From Primula veris (taxonomy: Eukaryota; Streptophyta; Magnoliopsida; Ericales; Primulaceae), in contig OY821746.1 of the NCBI GenBank assembly GCA_963682055.1, positions 26,168,481 through 26,232,480 of the forward strand: a DNA stretch of 64,000 bases, in the 5' to 3' direction. Each line of letters starts with the position of its first letter. Position 1 is the first letter of the stretch. Below the pieces are notes generated by a model. It was not told the origin of the DNA, ran no database searches, and saw only the letters and a list, made by a program, of their open reading frames with translations. The position numbers and the translations under genes are program-made. Positions 13,018-24,900 of the stretch are shown in pieces.

Positions 13018-13711
13018 GGGTATCCATAGTAGTTGTGTTAATTTTTTATTGTTAACGAGTGACACATCATCATTTAAAAAACAATTAAATGACACATATG
13101 CATATTAAGTTAAACACCCACATTAGTTTTAACTTTAACAATGTTATCTATTTTAATTAAAATTAAATATTTAAAATACAGTAGTTATCTGTTTTTTTTT
13201 CCAGCAACCATACATTACCGTCAAATTTCAGCGCCAAATTTGAGAAAAAATAGAATTTTAGAAATAGGAAAATAAGTTATTTATTTTCAACATATCTTTA
13301 TAAAAAAAGTTTAATTCGTATATGATCTAGTGTAGAAAACACAATTTGTTAGATTTAATTGAAGTATATGTTCATATCTTGTAAGTTTCAGAATTTGGTG
13401 AGAATTTTTATTGGAATGATTTTTGGTTATTTAAGTATTTTCTTTGTCAACAGATTGTTATGCTAAAAGAACAACAAGAAATAAATTGAAAATGGTTTTG
13501 CATCACCATCTACAGAACAAAGAATAAAACGAGGCAACTACTATTCAAAAAAATATTGTTATAACACTTATAAAGATTGTTATCTTTAACAATCTTTTTA
13601 AGTGTTATAAAGTTAACACACACTTTAACACATCTAATGGAGAGACAAAATTGTATTATTAGCTAAGATTTTTAGTTAACACACACTTTAACACACCTAT
13701 TGTAGATGCTC
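13018..13711. mobile_element. 694-bp TIR element (MITE-like), noncoding
   Basis: Imperfect terminal inverted repeats (about 20 of 26 positions alike): the left end reads GGGTATCCATAGTAG and the complement of the right end reads GAGCATCTACAATAG. The flanks are TTA on the left and TAA on the right, fitting a TA or TTA-type target. The right end also contains an internal near-copy of its own terminus (GTTAACACACACTTTAACAC near 13612 and 13674) and a short hairpin at 13559-13609. No transposase frame. Superfamily not settled (PIF/Harbinger-like or hAT-like). Confidence 0.6.
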
Positions 13712-13746
13712 TAAATGATTTGCTTGCTATCTTTGACGATATACTC

Positions 13747-13886
13747 GGAAGCAGAGTATCTGACTATGAGTCAGGGTTACTCTGCTTTTCACATCCATTG
13801 GATCTGTTACGGTTTAAATTTAATAACAGATCTAATGGTCGTAGAAAGCAGAGTAACCCTAACTCAGAGTCAGGTACTCTGCTTCC
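13747..13886. mobile_element. 140-bp foldback element with 9-bp target duplication
   Basis: Two 63-bp arms (13747-13809 and 13824-13886) are inverted copies matching at 55 of 63 positions around a 14-nt loop. The ends read GGAAGCAGAGTA and TACTCTGCTTCC. The element is flanked by a perfect 9-bp direct repeat GATATACTC (13738-13746 and 13887-13895). A 9-bp duplication is the hallmark of Mutator-like elements, so this is best read as a MULE-derived foldback MITE. A transcript across it would form a long hairpin. Confidence 0.88.
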
Positions 13887-14084
13887 GATATACTCTCTCT
13901 CTCATAAAAATTATCCAATTTCTTTTTTTTTTCTGCTTCAATTTACAAACAAGTCGATTATTCAAAACTAACTATGGCCAAATATTATCAGTCTTTCTGA
14001 AATTTTAAAATAGGACATTTTCTATGCATGAGATCTAGGGAGATTAATATATACTATATATTCACATAACATGTTATATATTTA

Positions 14085-14793
14085 CAGTAGAAACTCTATA
14101 AAATAATACTCGCTAAATTAATAAACTTTTTAAAATAATATTTTTCTCCGGTTCCGACTTAATTGATCAGTGTAAAAAATCATCAATTTCGATAAATTAA
14201 TAATATAATAAATTTTTGAAAGATCCTTATATAAATATTTGGTCACAATAAACTCATAAATTAATAATTTTTCAAAATGACAAATAGTACTAGAACGATT
14301 TAGTGAAATATAACTCTATAGTCATTTTATTTTTATTAAAATTTAAATCTATTTCAATATTATCTATAAATTTTCTTATTGCGTCCAAAATCTTTTATAT
14401 TGTGTTTGCGGACTACATCAAAAAATTATAAAATTCTATGCGCAATTAAACAATGAGTTGTACTATTTTATTCAATGATGCTCAATGTACATAAAATTAA
14501 CCAGACGTATTAAATATTTCTAATATATATTTTTAGTTTGCTATACAGTTTAAGATGTAAAAAAAATTATACTTATTATTAATAATGAAATAGTGTAGTT
14601 GTTTTTACTAACGAATTTAACGAGCATTCTTAGTAATTTATAATGAGTTAATTTATGTTATGAACGAGTATATTTATTAAATCGATAAAAATCTCTATAA
14701 AATAATAATTATTAATTTATCGATTAATTAATACATCTCTAAATTATTAAAATTTCATGCTCCCGACATTATTAATTTATAAAGATTTTACTA
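14085..14793. mobile_element. 709-bp Emigrant/pogo-like element, noncoding
   Basis: The left end CAGTAGAAACTCTATAAAAT and the complement of the right end, TAGTAAAATCTTTATAAATT, resemble the Emigrant / Lemi1 TIR (CAGTAAAACCTCTATAAATT). Both ends abut TA, the expected target duplication of Tc1-mariner/pogo elements. The interior is AT-rich with repeated AAATTAATAA motifs and no transposase frame. Confidence 0.75.
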
Positions 14794-14795
14794 TA

Positions 14796-16002
14796 TATAG
14801 TAAATAGTGATTTGACTACGGGCTCTTTAGCCGAGGATATATTGATTTAGTCTACAAAATCGACAGAAAATCATTCACTATAAAAAAATATCAGGATAAC
14901 AACAAACATTTTTTGAAAACTGTTGATAAAGTGAGTATCGGTAAAATTTTACAACAAAATTGCAAGTCATTATGCTGCCAACTCTTGTTAAAATTAAGTG
15001 ACACCCATTTTACCAAAAGTTTACAAAAACATGTTTTTTGCTAATTACCTGACATTTCTTGTAGTTCATTTTAATTACTCTTAATGAGAGTGTTTGCAAT
15101 CTAGAGTTAAAAACCAAATTACATAATGTATTAGGTTATTAACCCGAAGAAAACTCATATTCAATATAGCTAGAACAAAATCAAGCAAAATGAGGTTCTA
15201 ATTTTGAAGACCAAGAGTTAATTCCAATCTACTCATGTTACTGATAGCCAACTTTAAGTTATACATTTGAGTAATTCCCTCCTAAGATGTGTACTTTTGT
15301 CTTATTTTTTGAGGTGTTTCTCTGTTATTTGGTTTTTTACCAAGCTTAATTTTGATAAATTACTTTATAATTAAAGGTTTAATCTCCATTTTTTTTTCTC
15401 TCTCTTACATTTGCTCTTGAATACTCTTTAGATCACATTGATCAAGGAGCTATAATGTGAAGCTATTATAAACATCAGAGTGATAAGGAGTAAAGACTAA
15501 ACCATCGTAGTAACTCTTGTGCTAAAAATACGAGATTTAAGGTATTTACCACGTACTTTGGTTTTTTGCCTCAATCACATAATAGTGCAGGTTTCCTGTT
15601 CTTAGTATTATGGCTTTGTTATTTTACCCCTTTTCTTGATCAGAAATGCTATGCTGAAAGCTTGGCTCAAAAACTAAATATTTATTTGTTAATAAAATAT
15701 GCATGCATGGTGTTAATTAAAAAAAAAAAACAAAGAAACCCTTAAAACTTGGATTAGGTATTTTGGTGATTTAGAACCTATGATGAGAAAAAGAAATTAT
15801 GTGGCCCTCTGAACGACCCATTCTCATACCTTCACTGACACACATCTATTATTGTTAATTGTATATGACTACTAAACAGAGAAGATTTGTAAATATAATG
15901 CGCAATTATAAAGACAAGAGGAGGAGTCCTCAATGACCAAATAATTTCTCACATAACATATATAACAGCCAATTAAACACCACCATTCATTTCAATGCTT
16001 GC
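14796..16002. other. Intergenic DNA and promoter region of the XTH gene
   Basis: AT-rich, no gene recognised. It should hold the upstream regulatory region of the XTH gene starting at 16096. No specific binding site was assigned with confidence. Confidence 0.5.
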
Positions 16003-16010
16003 TATATATA
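16003..16010 (+). promoter_or_regulatory. Probable TATA box of the XTH gene
   Basis: TATATATA about 90 bp upstream of the XTH ATG at 16096, placing the likely transcription start near 16035 and giving a 5'UTR of about 60 nt that is A-rich just before the start codon. Inferred from position and motif only. Confidence 0.6.
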
Positions 16011-16095
16011 GAACTTGTGTTGAATTAAAGAAAACACAGAACTATAGGAGAGACAAAAGGAAAGAGAAAAAATATACAACAACAAAGCAAAAAAC

Positions 16096-19000
16096 ATGGA
16101 TCATCTTTTGTTATCTAAACACAACATATTCCCTCTAATCTCTCTCCTCTTGTTGATCATCTCCCGTTCGGCCTCTGCATTCACCCTAAACACCACCACA
16201 TACGGCCAAGGCTACGCCCCTCTATTCAGCGATTTTAATATCATTCGATCACCCGACGATACATCCGTTTCTCTCCTCCTCAACCGTCAGTCTGGTATGA
16301 TAATTTAATGTATCACCTTCATTCTATATAATTTTAAAATGGGAACCATTTGTAAAGTTATATTAATATGATAATATCACAAGGGCATAATTTCTACATG
16401 TATCACTAGCTACTTCTAAACGTATCATATTCTGTAACATGGATTTCACACGAGATAGCACTTAATTACGTAGGAGTCTTGAATTTAATTTTTCGATTAT
16501 TTAGCACTAGCTACTCAAGAGCTAGTAGTGGTTATTTTATGTACGTACCCTTGTTCGTCATTATTTATGTCACATTTGAACATTTGTGTTCCTTTTCTTA
16601 TTTTTAAAGTTATGTGCAGGTTCTGGATTTATATCATCGAGTTACTATAATTATGGGCTCTTTAGTGCGAGTATCAAGTTGCCATCAAACTATTCTGCTG
16701 GTATCGTCGTTGCATTTTATGTAAGTAATAATATGTTCACAGCAAAATGATCTTGCTAAATTGTAAAGAAACATTTACTTTCACGATTTGAAACGTCGAG
16801 CGAATAAATCGCATCATGCAGTTAATTAATATATTATGTAATTATATTTGAACTCGTATATAAGATTACACCTTTGGGTGTTGGTGCATGCCAATATTTT
16901 TGTAACATGTTTGCATCGGACCAAGTTTATTAAGCTATCAAGTTCATTGTATGACGAATCGATACCCTGGGTGTCGTTTGTAGCAATTGTTGAGTGAAAA
17001 AAAGTAAAACAATATGCATACTTTCTTTTAACCTTATTTTAGATACTTAGCGCATGCTCCATGCTTATTTCTAAACCTAATAATTAAGTTTCCTCTTTAA
17101 CTTTTTTGAGTAATGAGACAGACATCGAATGGTGACGTTTTCGAGAAGACCCACGATGAACTTGACTTTGAATTCTTGGGAAATGTGCGTGGCAAGCCGT
17201 GGAGGTTTCAAACAAATTTATACGGAAACGGGAGTACAAACCGCGGTAGAGAAGAGAGATACACTTTGTGGTTCGACCCCGCTAAGGAGTTTCATAAATA
17301 CACTATTCTTTGGACCTCCAAACAAATCATGTAAGCTGTAAGCCATTTCATATTTACATTTATACATACCATTTCTCTTTTTCTTACCCAACTGGTCATG
17401 ATCGAGTTGGCTAGCAATTATAAGAAAGAAAAAGAAAATCTCCCTTTTCTTGTTTCTTTAACATATACTTTTGTTAGTACGTTGAAATGTGAAGAATATG
17501 CGTTACATGTTAAATAAAAGCTTATAGTATATTAATATCATTATGTGAATCTTTGACAACTATAAAAACTGAGCAAGTCTCTAGCTATTTCCGTCTTAGT
17601 GGAAAAATATAACTTGATTTATTTAAAACCGAGACTCTAGATAAAGTACTATGCAACCTTTATATTTAGTTTTACAACTGTTTTTCAGCCACACATGGAA
17701 CATGAAGTTTCTTTTTGAAGATCTTAGACGCAATATATTGTTTTTGTTCTTCTTATTCTTTGTTAATGAAGTACAATAGTCAATTAAGTACTCTATAAAC
17801 ATCTAAGAAAAAAAGTGTTTAATGTTGAATTTTCAAAGCTCGATCCTTTTTCTTTTCCTCGTGATAAAAGCATACATTTCACCTTAACAATAAGCTCACT
17901 TTATCTCCAAACAATTTCACGTTGTTCCTTGAACTCTGGATTGATATATCATAATATCGATTGAAAAACACTTCCATGAAAGCACATCTTGACGTACTTC
18001 TTGAATGTTTTCTTGTTGCCTTCTAAATTAGTGTATTGTTATCTACCAGTCACATTATTTTCATACCAGCATAGTTTGTGTGCTATGCCATCATACATTA
18101 TAGGATGGATGGACATAACCATGATTTAAAATCAACATTTTGTAGTAAATCTAGTCTAGTTTTCAAAAGGTAAAATAAATAGTCAAAACATGGAATTATA
18201 ATCAACCCAAAGTTTAAGAATAGCCAAAAATCTTCTATTTGGACCACAGAAATTTCCAAGAAAAATTATTGAGCCTCTCAAAGTAGAATAGGGGTGCATA
18301 TAATAATGAACACATCATAACATCCATCAAGATAGAATAAAACATCATATATCAACCTATTTCGTAACCTTTGTACGACAGCTATGATTTTTTGTACTTT
18401 TCACAATAAATGTCTTCTTGTTCTCAATTTGCCTGAAGATGTCTTTAAATTTTTTGTCCGGATATCTGGGAAATAATTATTTACTCACCACTCAAACACT
18501 CCTGATGCAATCCTTGTGGCATATACGAAAATACAATTTTGTCATGTGCATGTATAGTATGGTGGAATGTAAAATATGTGTCCATATTATTATTTATATG
18601 TAGATATCGTCACGTAAAAGGAATAATTATTTTCACACAAATTGTACACTCTTCTATACAATTGCACATATCATTTCTTCACTAATTATGGTTTGTTTGG
18701 GTGCACATTTGATCATGTTTGTAAGGTCATGTTTTGTTCATATTATCGTTTTTTTCATATGTATTCGTTATTTTTTTCAATTTTTTTTTATTAAATCAAC
18801 TTTTTACTTTATTTGTAAAGTGTTCGTTCAAAAAATATGTAAAATTTGACTTTTTATATTTTTTTTAGTTATTCATTATTATTACTACATAGTAAATTGC
18901 CAAAACAAACAATAAATATCCAAAAAATATAAAAAGTTAAATTGTACATATTTTTTTGAACAAACACTTTAGAAATAAAATAAATTTTTGATTTAGAAAA

Positions 19001-20620
19001 AAAATCAATTTTTTTTTTACGAATACATATGAGACGATAACATGATCCTACAAACCTGCATAAATGTTGTCATTGTCACATCTTGCTTTTGCACTTGGGG
19101 CTGGTTGAGGAAAGCTAATTTTGTTATACACCTGGGGCAAAACTGATCTTTTTTTTTTTTTGAAAGTAAACTGATCTAGTTTGCAACAAGCAAAATGTTA
19201 CGGGTTGCTTTGTACACAATTATTGCCATTCTAAGAATAGATGATAACGTAAGTGGTTTAGGAAAGATTGTTGGTTTTTATTTTAACTAGCAGCTGGGAA
19301 CTACTTATTATTTAGTTAAGAGTTTTATCCTTTTTTAATTCAAACAGTAAATCATATGTTAGCATCTGTAAAAAGATGAGACATAATACATAAATGAAAT
19401 TTGTAATTTGTTTTTACCGAGCATACTTTATGATTAAGAACTACTCCTGAATCCTGATTGACCTTGCACTGAATTCGGCACGTCACGTGCAAAGACTCAA
19501 TTAAACTAAAAATTTAGCTAATCTGATTACCGTTTAACAGTCTTTTATCAAAAATAATTTTGTCATAATTTACATAGCACTATTATAAATTTCATGTTAT
19601 TACGTATGTTCAGATTTTACATAGACGAAATCCCGATAAGGCAAGTGATCCAGAACGACGCAATGGGATCAGACTACCCATCAAAGCCAATGTCTTTATA
19701 CGCCACTATTTGGGACGGGTCTAAATGGGCCACTAACGGAGGAAAGTATAGCGTAAATTATAAATACCAGCCTTTTGCCTCTGAATTCAAGGACCTTGTT
19801 CTCCAAGGTTGCACCGTCGATCCAATCCAACAGCTTCCTGCGCCTCAATGTGACGGTACTACCACGATGCTCGAGTCGGCTGACTTTAACATCATCACTC
19901 CGTCACGCCGTGATGCCATGACTAAATTCCGAGAAAGGTATTGTTATCACTAATGTCACTGCTTTAGAATACGTTAATCTAAGTTCACGACTATCACGAC
20001 TATCACACTGACGAAACGACAAATTGAAAATTTTCAATTAGGACAGGACCGGACACTGCTCGTCGCAAAAAAATGTACCAGCTAGATTACCGGTCATTAC
20101 TCTTCACAGAATGAGTTGTATCAATTTCTTATCTCATTGCGCTGGTTCTTCTAGAAATTAAATCGACACGGTTACCCAGATAAAACGTTAAATGGTGTTT
20201 GCAAGATCCAGAGACCATTATAAATATTCATTATAATTAATTGATTACTTGGATAAAATTAACATCAATAATTTAAACATGACTTAACATAGTACTGTTG
20301 CTTATGTACCAATTTTATTAAGTCAAAATCAGTAAATAAAATTGTTTACATGTTCTATCAACCACATTATCATTCAAGATGAGATTTATGATTTTTTCGA
20401 CAGGTATATGTATTACTCATACTGTTACGATTTAGTGAGATATCCCATACCACCTCCAGAGTGTGTGATTGTACCATCAGAACGACATTTATTTATGGAG
20501 ACTGGAAGATTAAAGCGGACGATGAGAATGAAATTCGGTCGTCATCCAACCCGTCACCGTAGCTCACGGCAAAGGTTACGAAGACCTGCTCCTCCAGAAG
20601 CTAGTGCAGACGATATGTGA
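16096..20620 (+). CDS. Xyloglucan endotransglucosylase/hydrolase, XTH27/28 type (group III-B)
   Basis: Cell-wall GH16 enzyme that cuts and re-ligates xyloglucan chains in the apoplast. Exons 16096-16294, 16620-16720, 17122-17330, 19614-19937 and 20404-20620 join in frame to 349 aa. Residues 1-28 are a signal peptide. The catalytic motif HDELDFEFLG (near residue 112) has the nucleophile and acid/base glutamates, followed by an N-glycosylation site in YGNGST. YATIWDGSKWATNGGKY follows in exon 4. The C-terminal XET_C region has YYSYCYDLVRYP and PPPEC cysteines, then a very basic Arg-rich tail. The block TSNGDVFEKTHDELDFEFLG plus METGRLK points to the XTH27/28 branch. Intron 3 is unusually long (2283 bp) and holds a foldback element. 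It is convergent with the CSLD gene. Intact as read. Confidence 0.95.
18718..19057. mobile_element. About 340-bp foldback MITE in XTH intron 3
   Basis: The left half (TTTGTAAGGTCATGTT, then CATATGTATTCGT..., then AAAGTGTTCGTTCAAAAAATA) is mirrored by the right half, whose complement reads TTTGTAGGATCATGTT, CATATGTATTCGT, AAAGTGTTTGTTCAAAAAAATA. Nearly the whole element is an inverted repeat meeting near 18880-18900. Target duplication was not clear. Noncoding. Confidence 0.75.
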
Positions 20621-21126
20621 GAAACTAGGGGTGATGATATGTGATATGAATGCCATATCTGATTTGTACATTTGTACTTGGTATATTAGCATAGAATATT
20701 AGAAATGACAACCATGTAACTTGGGTCCTTGCTGGTTGATTCTCAGTTTTCACTATTTATCTAGGCGGATTGTAACATTAATATAAAGTTACCGTAAAGC
20801 ATACCTTCATTATATATATGTTCTCGGATTTAAAAAAACAATATTTGAAACCGGCCTTGATTAACGCTTGAAAACTTCTACTCTAACCCATAACATGAAA
20901 ACATGTACGCATAGGCATAGCGTGTGAAGAGCCACTCTGTTATGTTACGCAAAAATGGAAATATTGAACTATTTGAGAGTCGTTATTGTACTCGTAAACA
21001 TCATTTTGATTTTTCCATTGCAAATTTTACCAAATTGGCTACAGAACTTATTTCCTGTGCTCTCAAACTATTCTATGATACAATAGATAGAACGCCATAG
21101 AAACAAAGACAAAGCAAGTTCATTAA
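20621..21126. other. XTH 3'UTR and spacer
   Basis: Contains the likely XTH 3'UTR; no further gene or repeat recognised up to the plastid-derived insertion. Confidence 0.5.
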
Positions 21127-21440
21127 GAATGACGCAAATCCTCCTAAATGGGATTTGAACCTACGAACCAATCAGTTAATTGCCGACCGCTTTACTACTG
21201 AGCTACTTAGGAACAATGAGAAGTTAAAACTCAAAAGGGTTCAATTACGATTTTCAACCCAAATCAATATGAGCTCGAAGCTTTTGTAACTCCCAACTTC
21301 TTCGTAGTGGCTCCCTTCCATTCCTCATTTCAGAGGGGAATTCAATATGACCCTATTCCATTATACTCCATCCATATGCCAACTTAATCAATTCATTTAC
21401 TATCCTTTGATTGGTTCAGGAATATGCTCTTATTTGCATA
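21127..21440. other. Nuclear insertion of plastid DNA (trnN to ycf1 spacer)
   Basis: Begins with a plastid trnN-GUU-like sequence on the minus strand and continues into DNA resembling the plastid inverted-repeat spacer beyond trnN. Recognisable pieces are a 'gagctcgaagctttt' segment (21271), 'gtggctcccttccattcctc' (21307) and 'ttatactccatccatatgcc' (21360). The copy is mutated throughout, so the transfer is not recent. The right boundary is uncertain. A route through mitochondrial DNA is possible, since plant mitochondria also carry plastid-derived trnN. Matched from memory of plastid sequence. Confidence 0.7.
21141..21212 (-). pseudogene. trnN: tRNA-Asn pseudogene of plastid origin
   Basis: Read on the minus strand, this 72-nt segment aligns along its length with plastid trnN-GUU (D-arm TAGCTCAGTAGTAAAGC, T-arm GGTTCAAATCC). 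The anticodon is changed from GTT to ATT, and an extra base sits in the variable region, so it is not expected to work as tRNA-Asn. It lies 1.3 kb from any plastid-like neighbour gene, inside a nuclear cell-wall gene cluster. Confidence 0.8.
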
Positions 21441-21935
21441 ATTTAATATTAACTCTGAACTCGTTAAACAGCTATACTGTAATTTTTTTGGGCACTACAG
21501 CTGTTTGTGAAGTGAAAGATAGTAAACAACGTTTGGTACATTTTGTTACACAATTACCCAACGAAATGTAACTAGAATCTACTATGCAACTAAGGCATTT
21601 TATTTGAGACGAATGAACTAATTTATTCAAAACTTGAAGCGCGACACTTCTACACTGGTCGGTTAAAAAGGCTGTTCGATATTCACATAATCCAACATAT
21701 GTATGTATAACAGAAGAACCAATTCTCCTCGGAACCTCAGAGACTAATGCAATGGGGTTCATTAAGCCATTCTATATTCTAGTTTCTGGAACTGGAAAAA
21801 ACATTTAATAACCAGTTTCCATTTCCTCAAAGTCAGGTTACATATAATGTGTCGTCAATCCTCCTTTCAAACAAGAAAAATTAAATGAAACGACAATGTC
21901 GATTTAACTCCGATAACAAAAATACGAATAAAAAA
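21441..21935. other. Spacer and probable CSLD 3'UTR
   Basis: No independent gene recognised. The part next to 21936 is the likely 3'UTR of the minus-strand CSLD gene. Short open frames on both strands lack recognisable domains. Confidence 0.45.
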
Positions 21936-24900
21936 TCACGGAAATTGGAAGGATCCGCCAATCTCCGAAGCACCGTCAGGGGGATTAATCGCGACCCAAA
22001 GAAGAGAGATAGTGATAGCAATAAGCCCTGACCAAACAAACACGATCGTGGGTGTTCTCCCTCTTCTTCCCATCAACCCTTTTGCAAACGGATACAAATG
22101 AGCCAAAACCCAAAAACTAAAGAAAACCCCTCCCAACAATCTACTCCACTGAGGTATCTGACTATATATAGTCCTGCTAAATCCGACGGCTATCCCGATC
22201 AAGTTCACCATCATGATCACGATAGGTGGTATCATCAGGGCCGTCCATTTTAAAATGTACAAGTCTGCAAATTCATCGTCTTCGTCACCACCTGATTTGG
22301 ATGTTAATGTGAACGATATTTCAATCCCAGCGATAACCTTTAGAAGGCCCTGAAGAACAGCAGCTAAATGGGCACTCGTGCCACCTATTAACCAAAACTG
22401 TTCGTTTCTCCACCATTCTTCGAGGTTTATTCCTGACCATTTGATCTCAAGTATGGCCAACAAACAAAGCGTTATCGTAATGATCAACAGATACGTAAGA
22501 AACTGAATGTCGAGGGATTGGACAATGAACTGTCCCGAGAAAAGAGAAAGCGCTGGTAAAAAACAATAAACGATGAGAAAAATGGAAGTAAATGGGTATA
22601 TACCCACGTTTAGATACGCAATCCTTTGCAAGATCTTCATCTTTGAACTAGCTAAAAACGCATTGTTCCTTGAGAAGAAAATCTCGACCGATCCCGTGGC
22701 CCACCTTAAGACCTGGTGTAGACGATCGGTTAAATTTATAGGAGCGGTTCCACGAAAAGCATCTCTTTTCGTAACGCAATAAATTGATCTCCAACCACGG
22801 TTATGCATACGATACCCCGTCACCACATCTTCAGTCACCGACCCATAAATCCACCCTACTCGGCTCCCCCATTCTGTCTTATCCTCGTACCAACAAGAAA
22901 TTACGCTAATAGCCTCGGCAACAGTGGAAGCATCTAGAAGGTCCCGAGGAATCGTAAGAGCACCAGGGGGGCGCCCATATTCGACCGCTGGATGATCTTT
23001 CAATGGCCGGCCTTGGAATTCAGCCACCGGAATTGAATCGATAAGGAAAGACGAATTACCAAACTTTTTCGGGAACTGCGACAAATTCATTTCTTCATCA
23101 TCGTAATCCCCCATCCGGAGTGCTCGGTTCTCATCATCAACTGTTGAGGTTTTCTTGCGTTTCGGGAAGCAACAATTACAACATCCTGCATGGTAATTTT
23201 AATTTCAGAGGGTCAAATCATACAAAACAGATATATAGGGGCGATTCTACGTTTAGGTGTTGTTTGTTCAAGCCTATGAGGGTAAACTTTTTTTGCTTTT
23301 TTTTGTTGCTAAAAGCTAGATCGCCTTTTGGCTGGCCTGCTTAAAGCTGAGTTTAACTGATTTTCGGCTGAATAAGCTAGAAAATTTTAAGCTGAATGAA
23401 TCTAGGTTTATTTCTAAACCTTTAAATTAATCATCTTATTCGCTCGAAAACTGCAATCAGACTAATCTGTTATAAATTGTAACAAACAAGTATGAGTTCG
23501 TCAGTTTGCCTATTCGTTAACATTTTATTTTCATTGTGAAAAACAACAGAGGCTCATAGTAGCCTCGTTTTGTATAATAGACTAAAAGTTGCTTTTCACC
23601 ATATATATTAAAACAATCCTTTTATATATCATTAGCTCCTCATATTAAAAAACATTTCTATATATTTTCAGCCGAACATTGAAAGCAACAACTGTACAAA
23701 CCTGTGTTATAATTCTTCGTTCTCGGAGGGTCAAAACCATAAAGTGCCACCCTACGGAACATACACCCAGTCCCGACATACACCGGTCCCTGAAGCCCGT
23801 CTAAGGCCCGCATATTCACGTCAAAAAACACCGTATTATGATTGGCGTATCTATCTGAGGGGTCGATCCCTTCGAACCTCTGAGGGAACTGGACATAGCA
23901 CAATCGGTCTCCACCACGGTCCATCATAAAGCACATGCCTTCTCTTAAAGCCTGAGAGTTATATATGTAATGATCACAGTCGAGGTTAAGAATGAAGGCA
24001 CCGTTGGACATGATGGCTGAGGCTCGGACAAGAGCGTTCATTGCACCTGCTTTCTTGTTGTGGTCGTATCCGGGACGTTTTTCACGAGATACGTATACGA
24101 GCATCGGGAGACGGATGTCTACTTCTGCAAAATCAAGGGGGGTAGAATCGTCATTTGTTTCTCCGAGAAGGGGCTCGTCGCTTGGAGGTTTTAGCATCAC
24201 CTGTGAAAACAAAAAGAAGATTAGAGCCATCAACAAAAAGGCCCTATATACTAGTTTAGAGACAGAAAAGAAACATGTTCAGGAAGCACACCACGGAACT
24301 ACATGCCTTTCTCATTTCCATTGAGAAAATATATAAATTTTGAGTCTTGCACAAAGCTGCTAAAACTTATTAACCTCTGAGATGGTGTTTTGTACTGCTC
24401 TGTACAACAACTATGTAATTGCCTACTTTTCTGGACTAGATAGGGTCATGCACCCTACTTTTGAAGGCAGGGGAAGAACCAATCCTCAGTCTACTTAAAT
24501 TTAAGGTACTTGGCACTCAACGAGTTCCTTTTTTAAACCTCAAAATCATAAGTAGCACACCCGATCTACATAGCATTTGTGTTTGTATATTATAAGTTGC
24601 TATAAAACTTTATCCTACAAATAAACGAAAAAATTTAACAAAACTATTAGAGTCCGTCGATTCCCACCAAAAGGCCTTATTGATAGTAATGAAAGGAATC
24701 AAATATATAAGTATATGCTAGTACCAAGAACCCAGTGGTAAAGTATTCAACAAAAACTAAAGGATATTCTGGATTTTGTACATCCGCATCAATCTAAATT
24801 GATGAGGGATGCTGAATCAACAGACAATTTTTACTTGGGTGTATCACTATAATAAATGCCAAGTTAGAGGAACAAAACAACCAACAGTTATATGTTGGTA

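Noticed and set aside
13715..14008. Overlapping open frames near 13.7-14.0 kb
   Set aside because: They run through the 140-bp foldback element, so the frames are by-products of the inverted repeat.
21141..21212. Functional nuclear tRNA gene
   Set aside because: Sequence tracks plastid trnN but with an altered anticodon and an extra base; spacer beyond it also looks plastid-derived.
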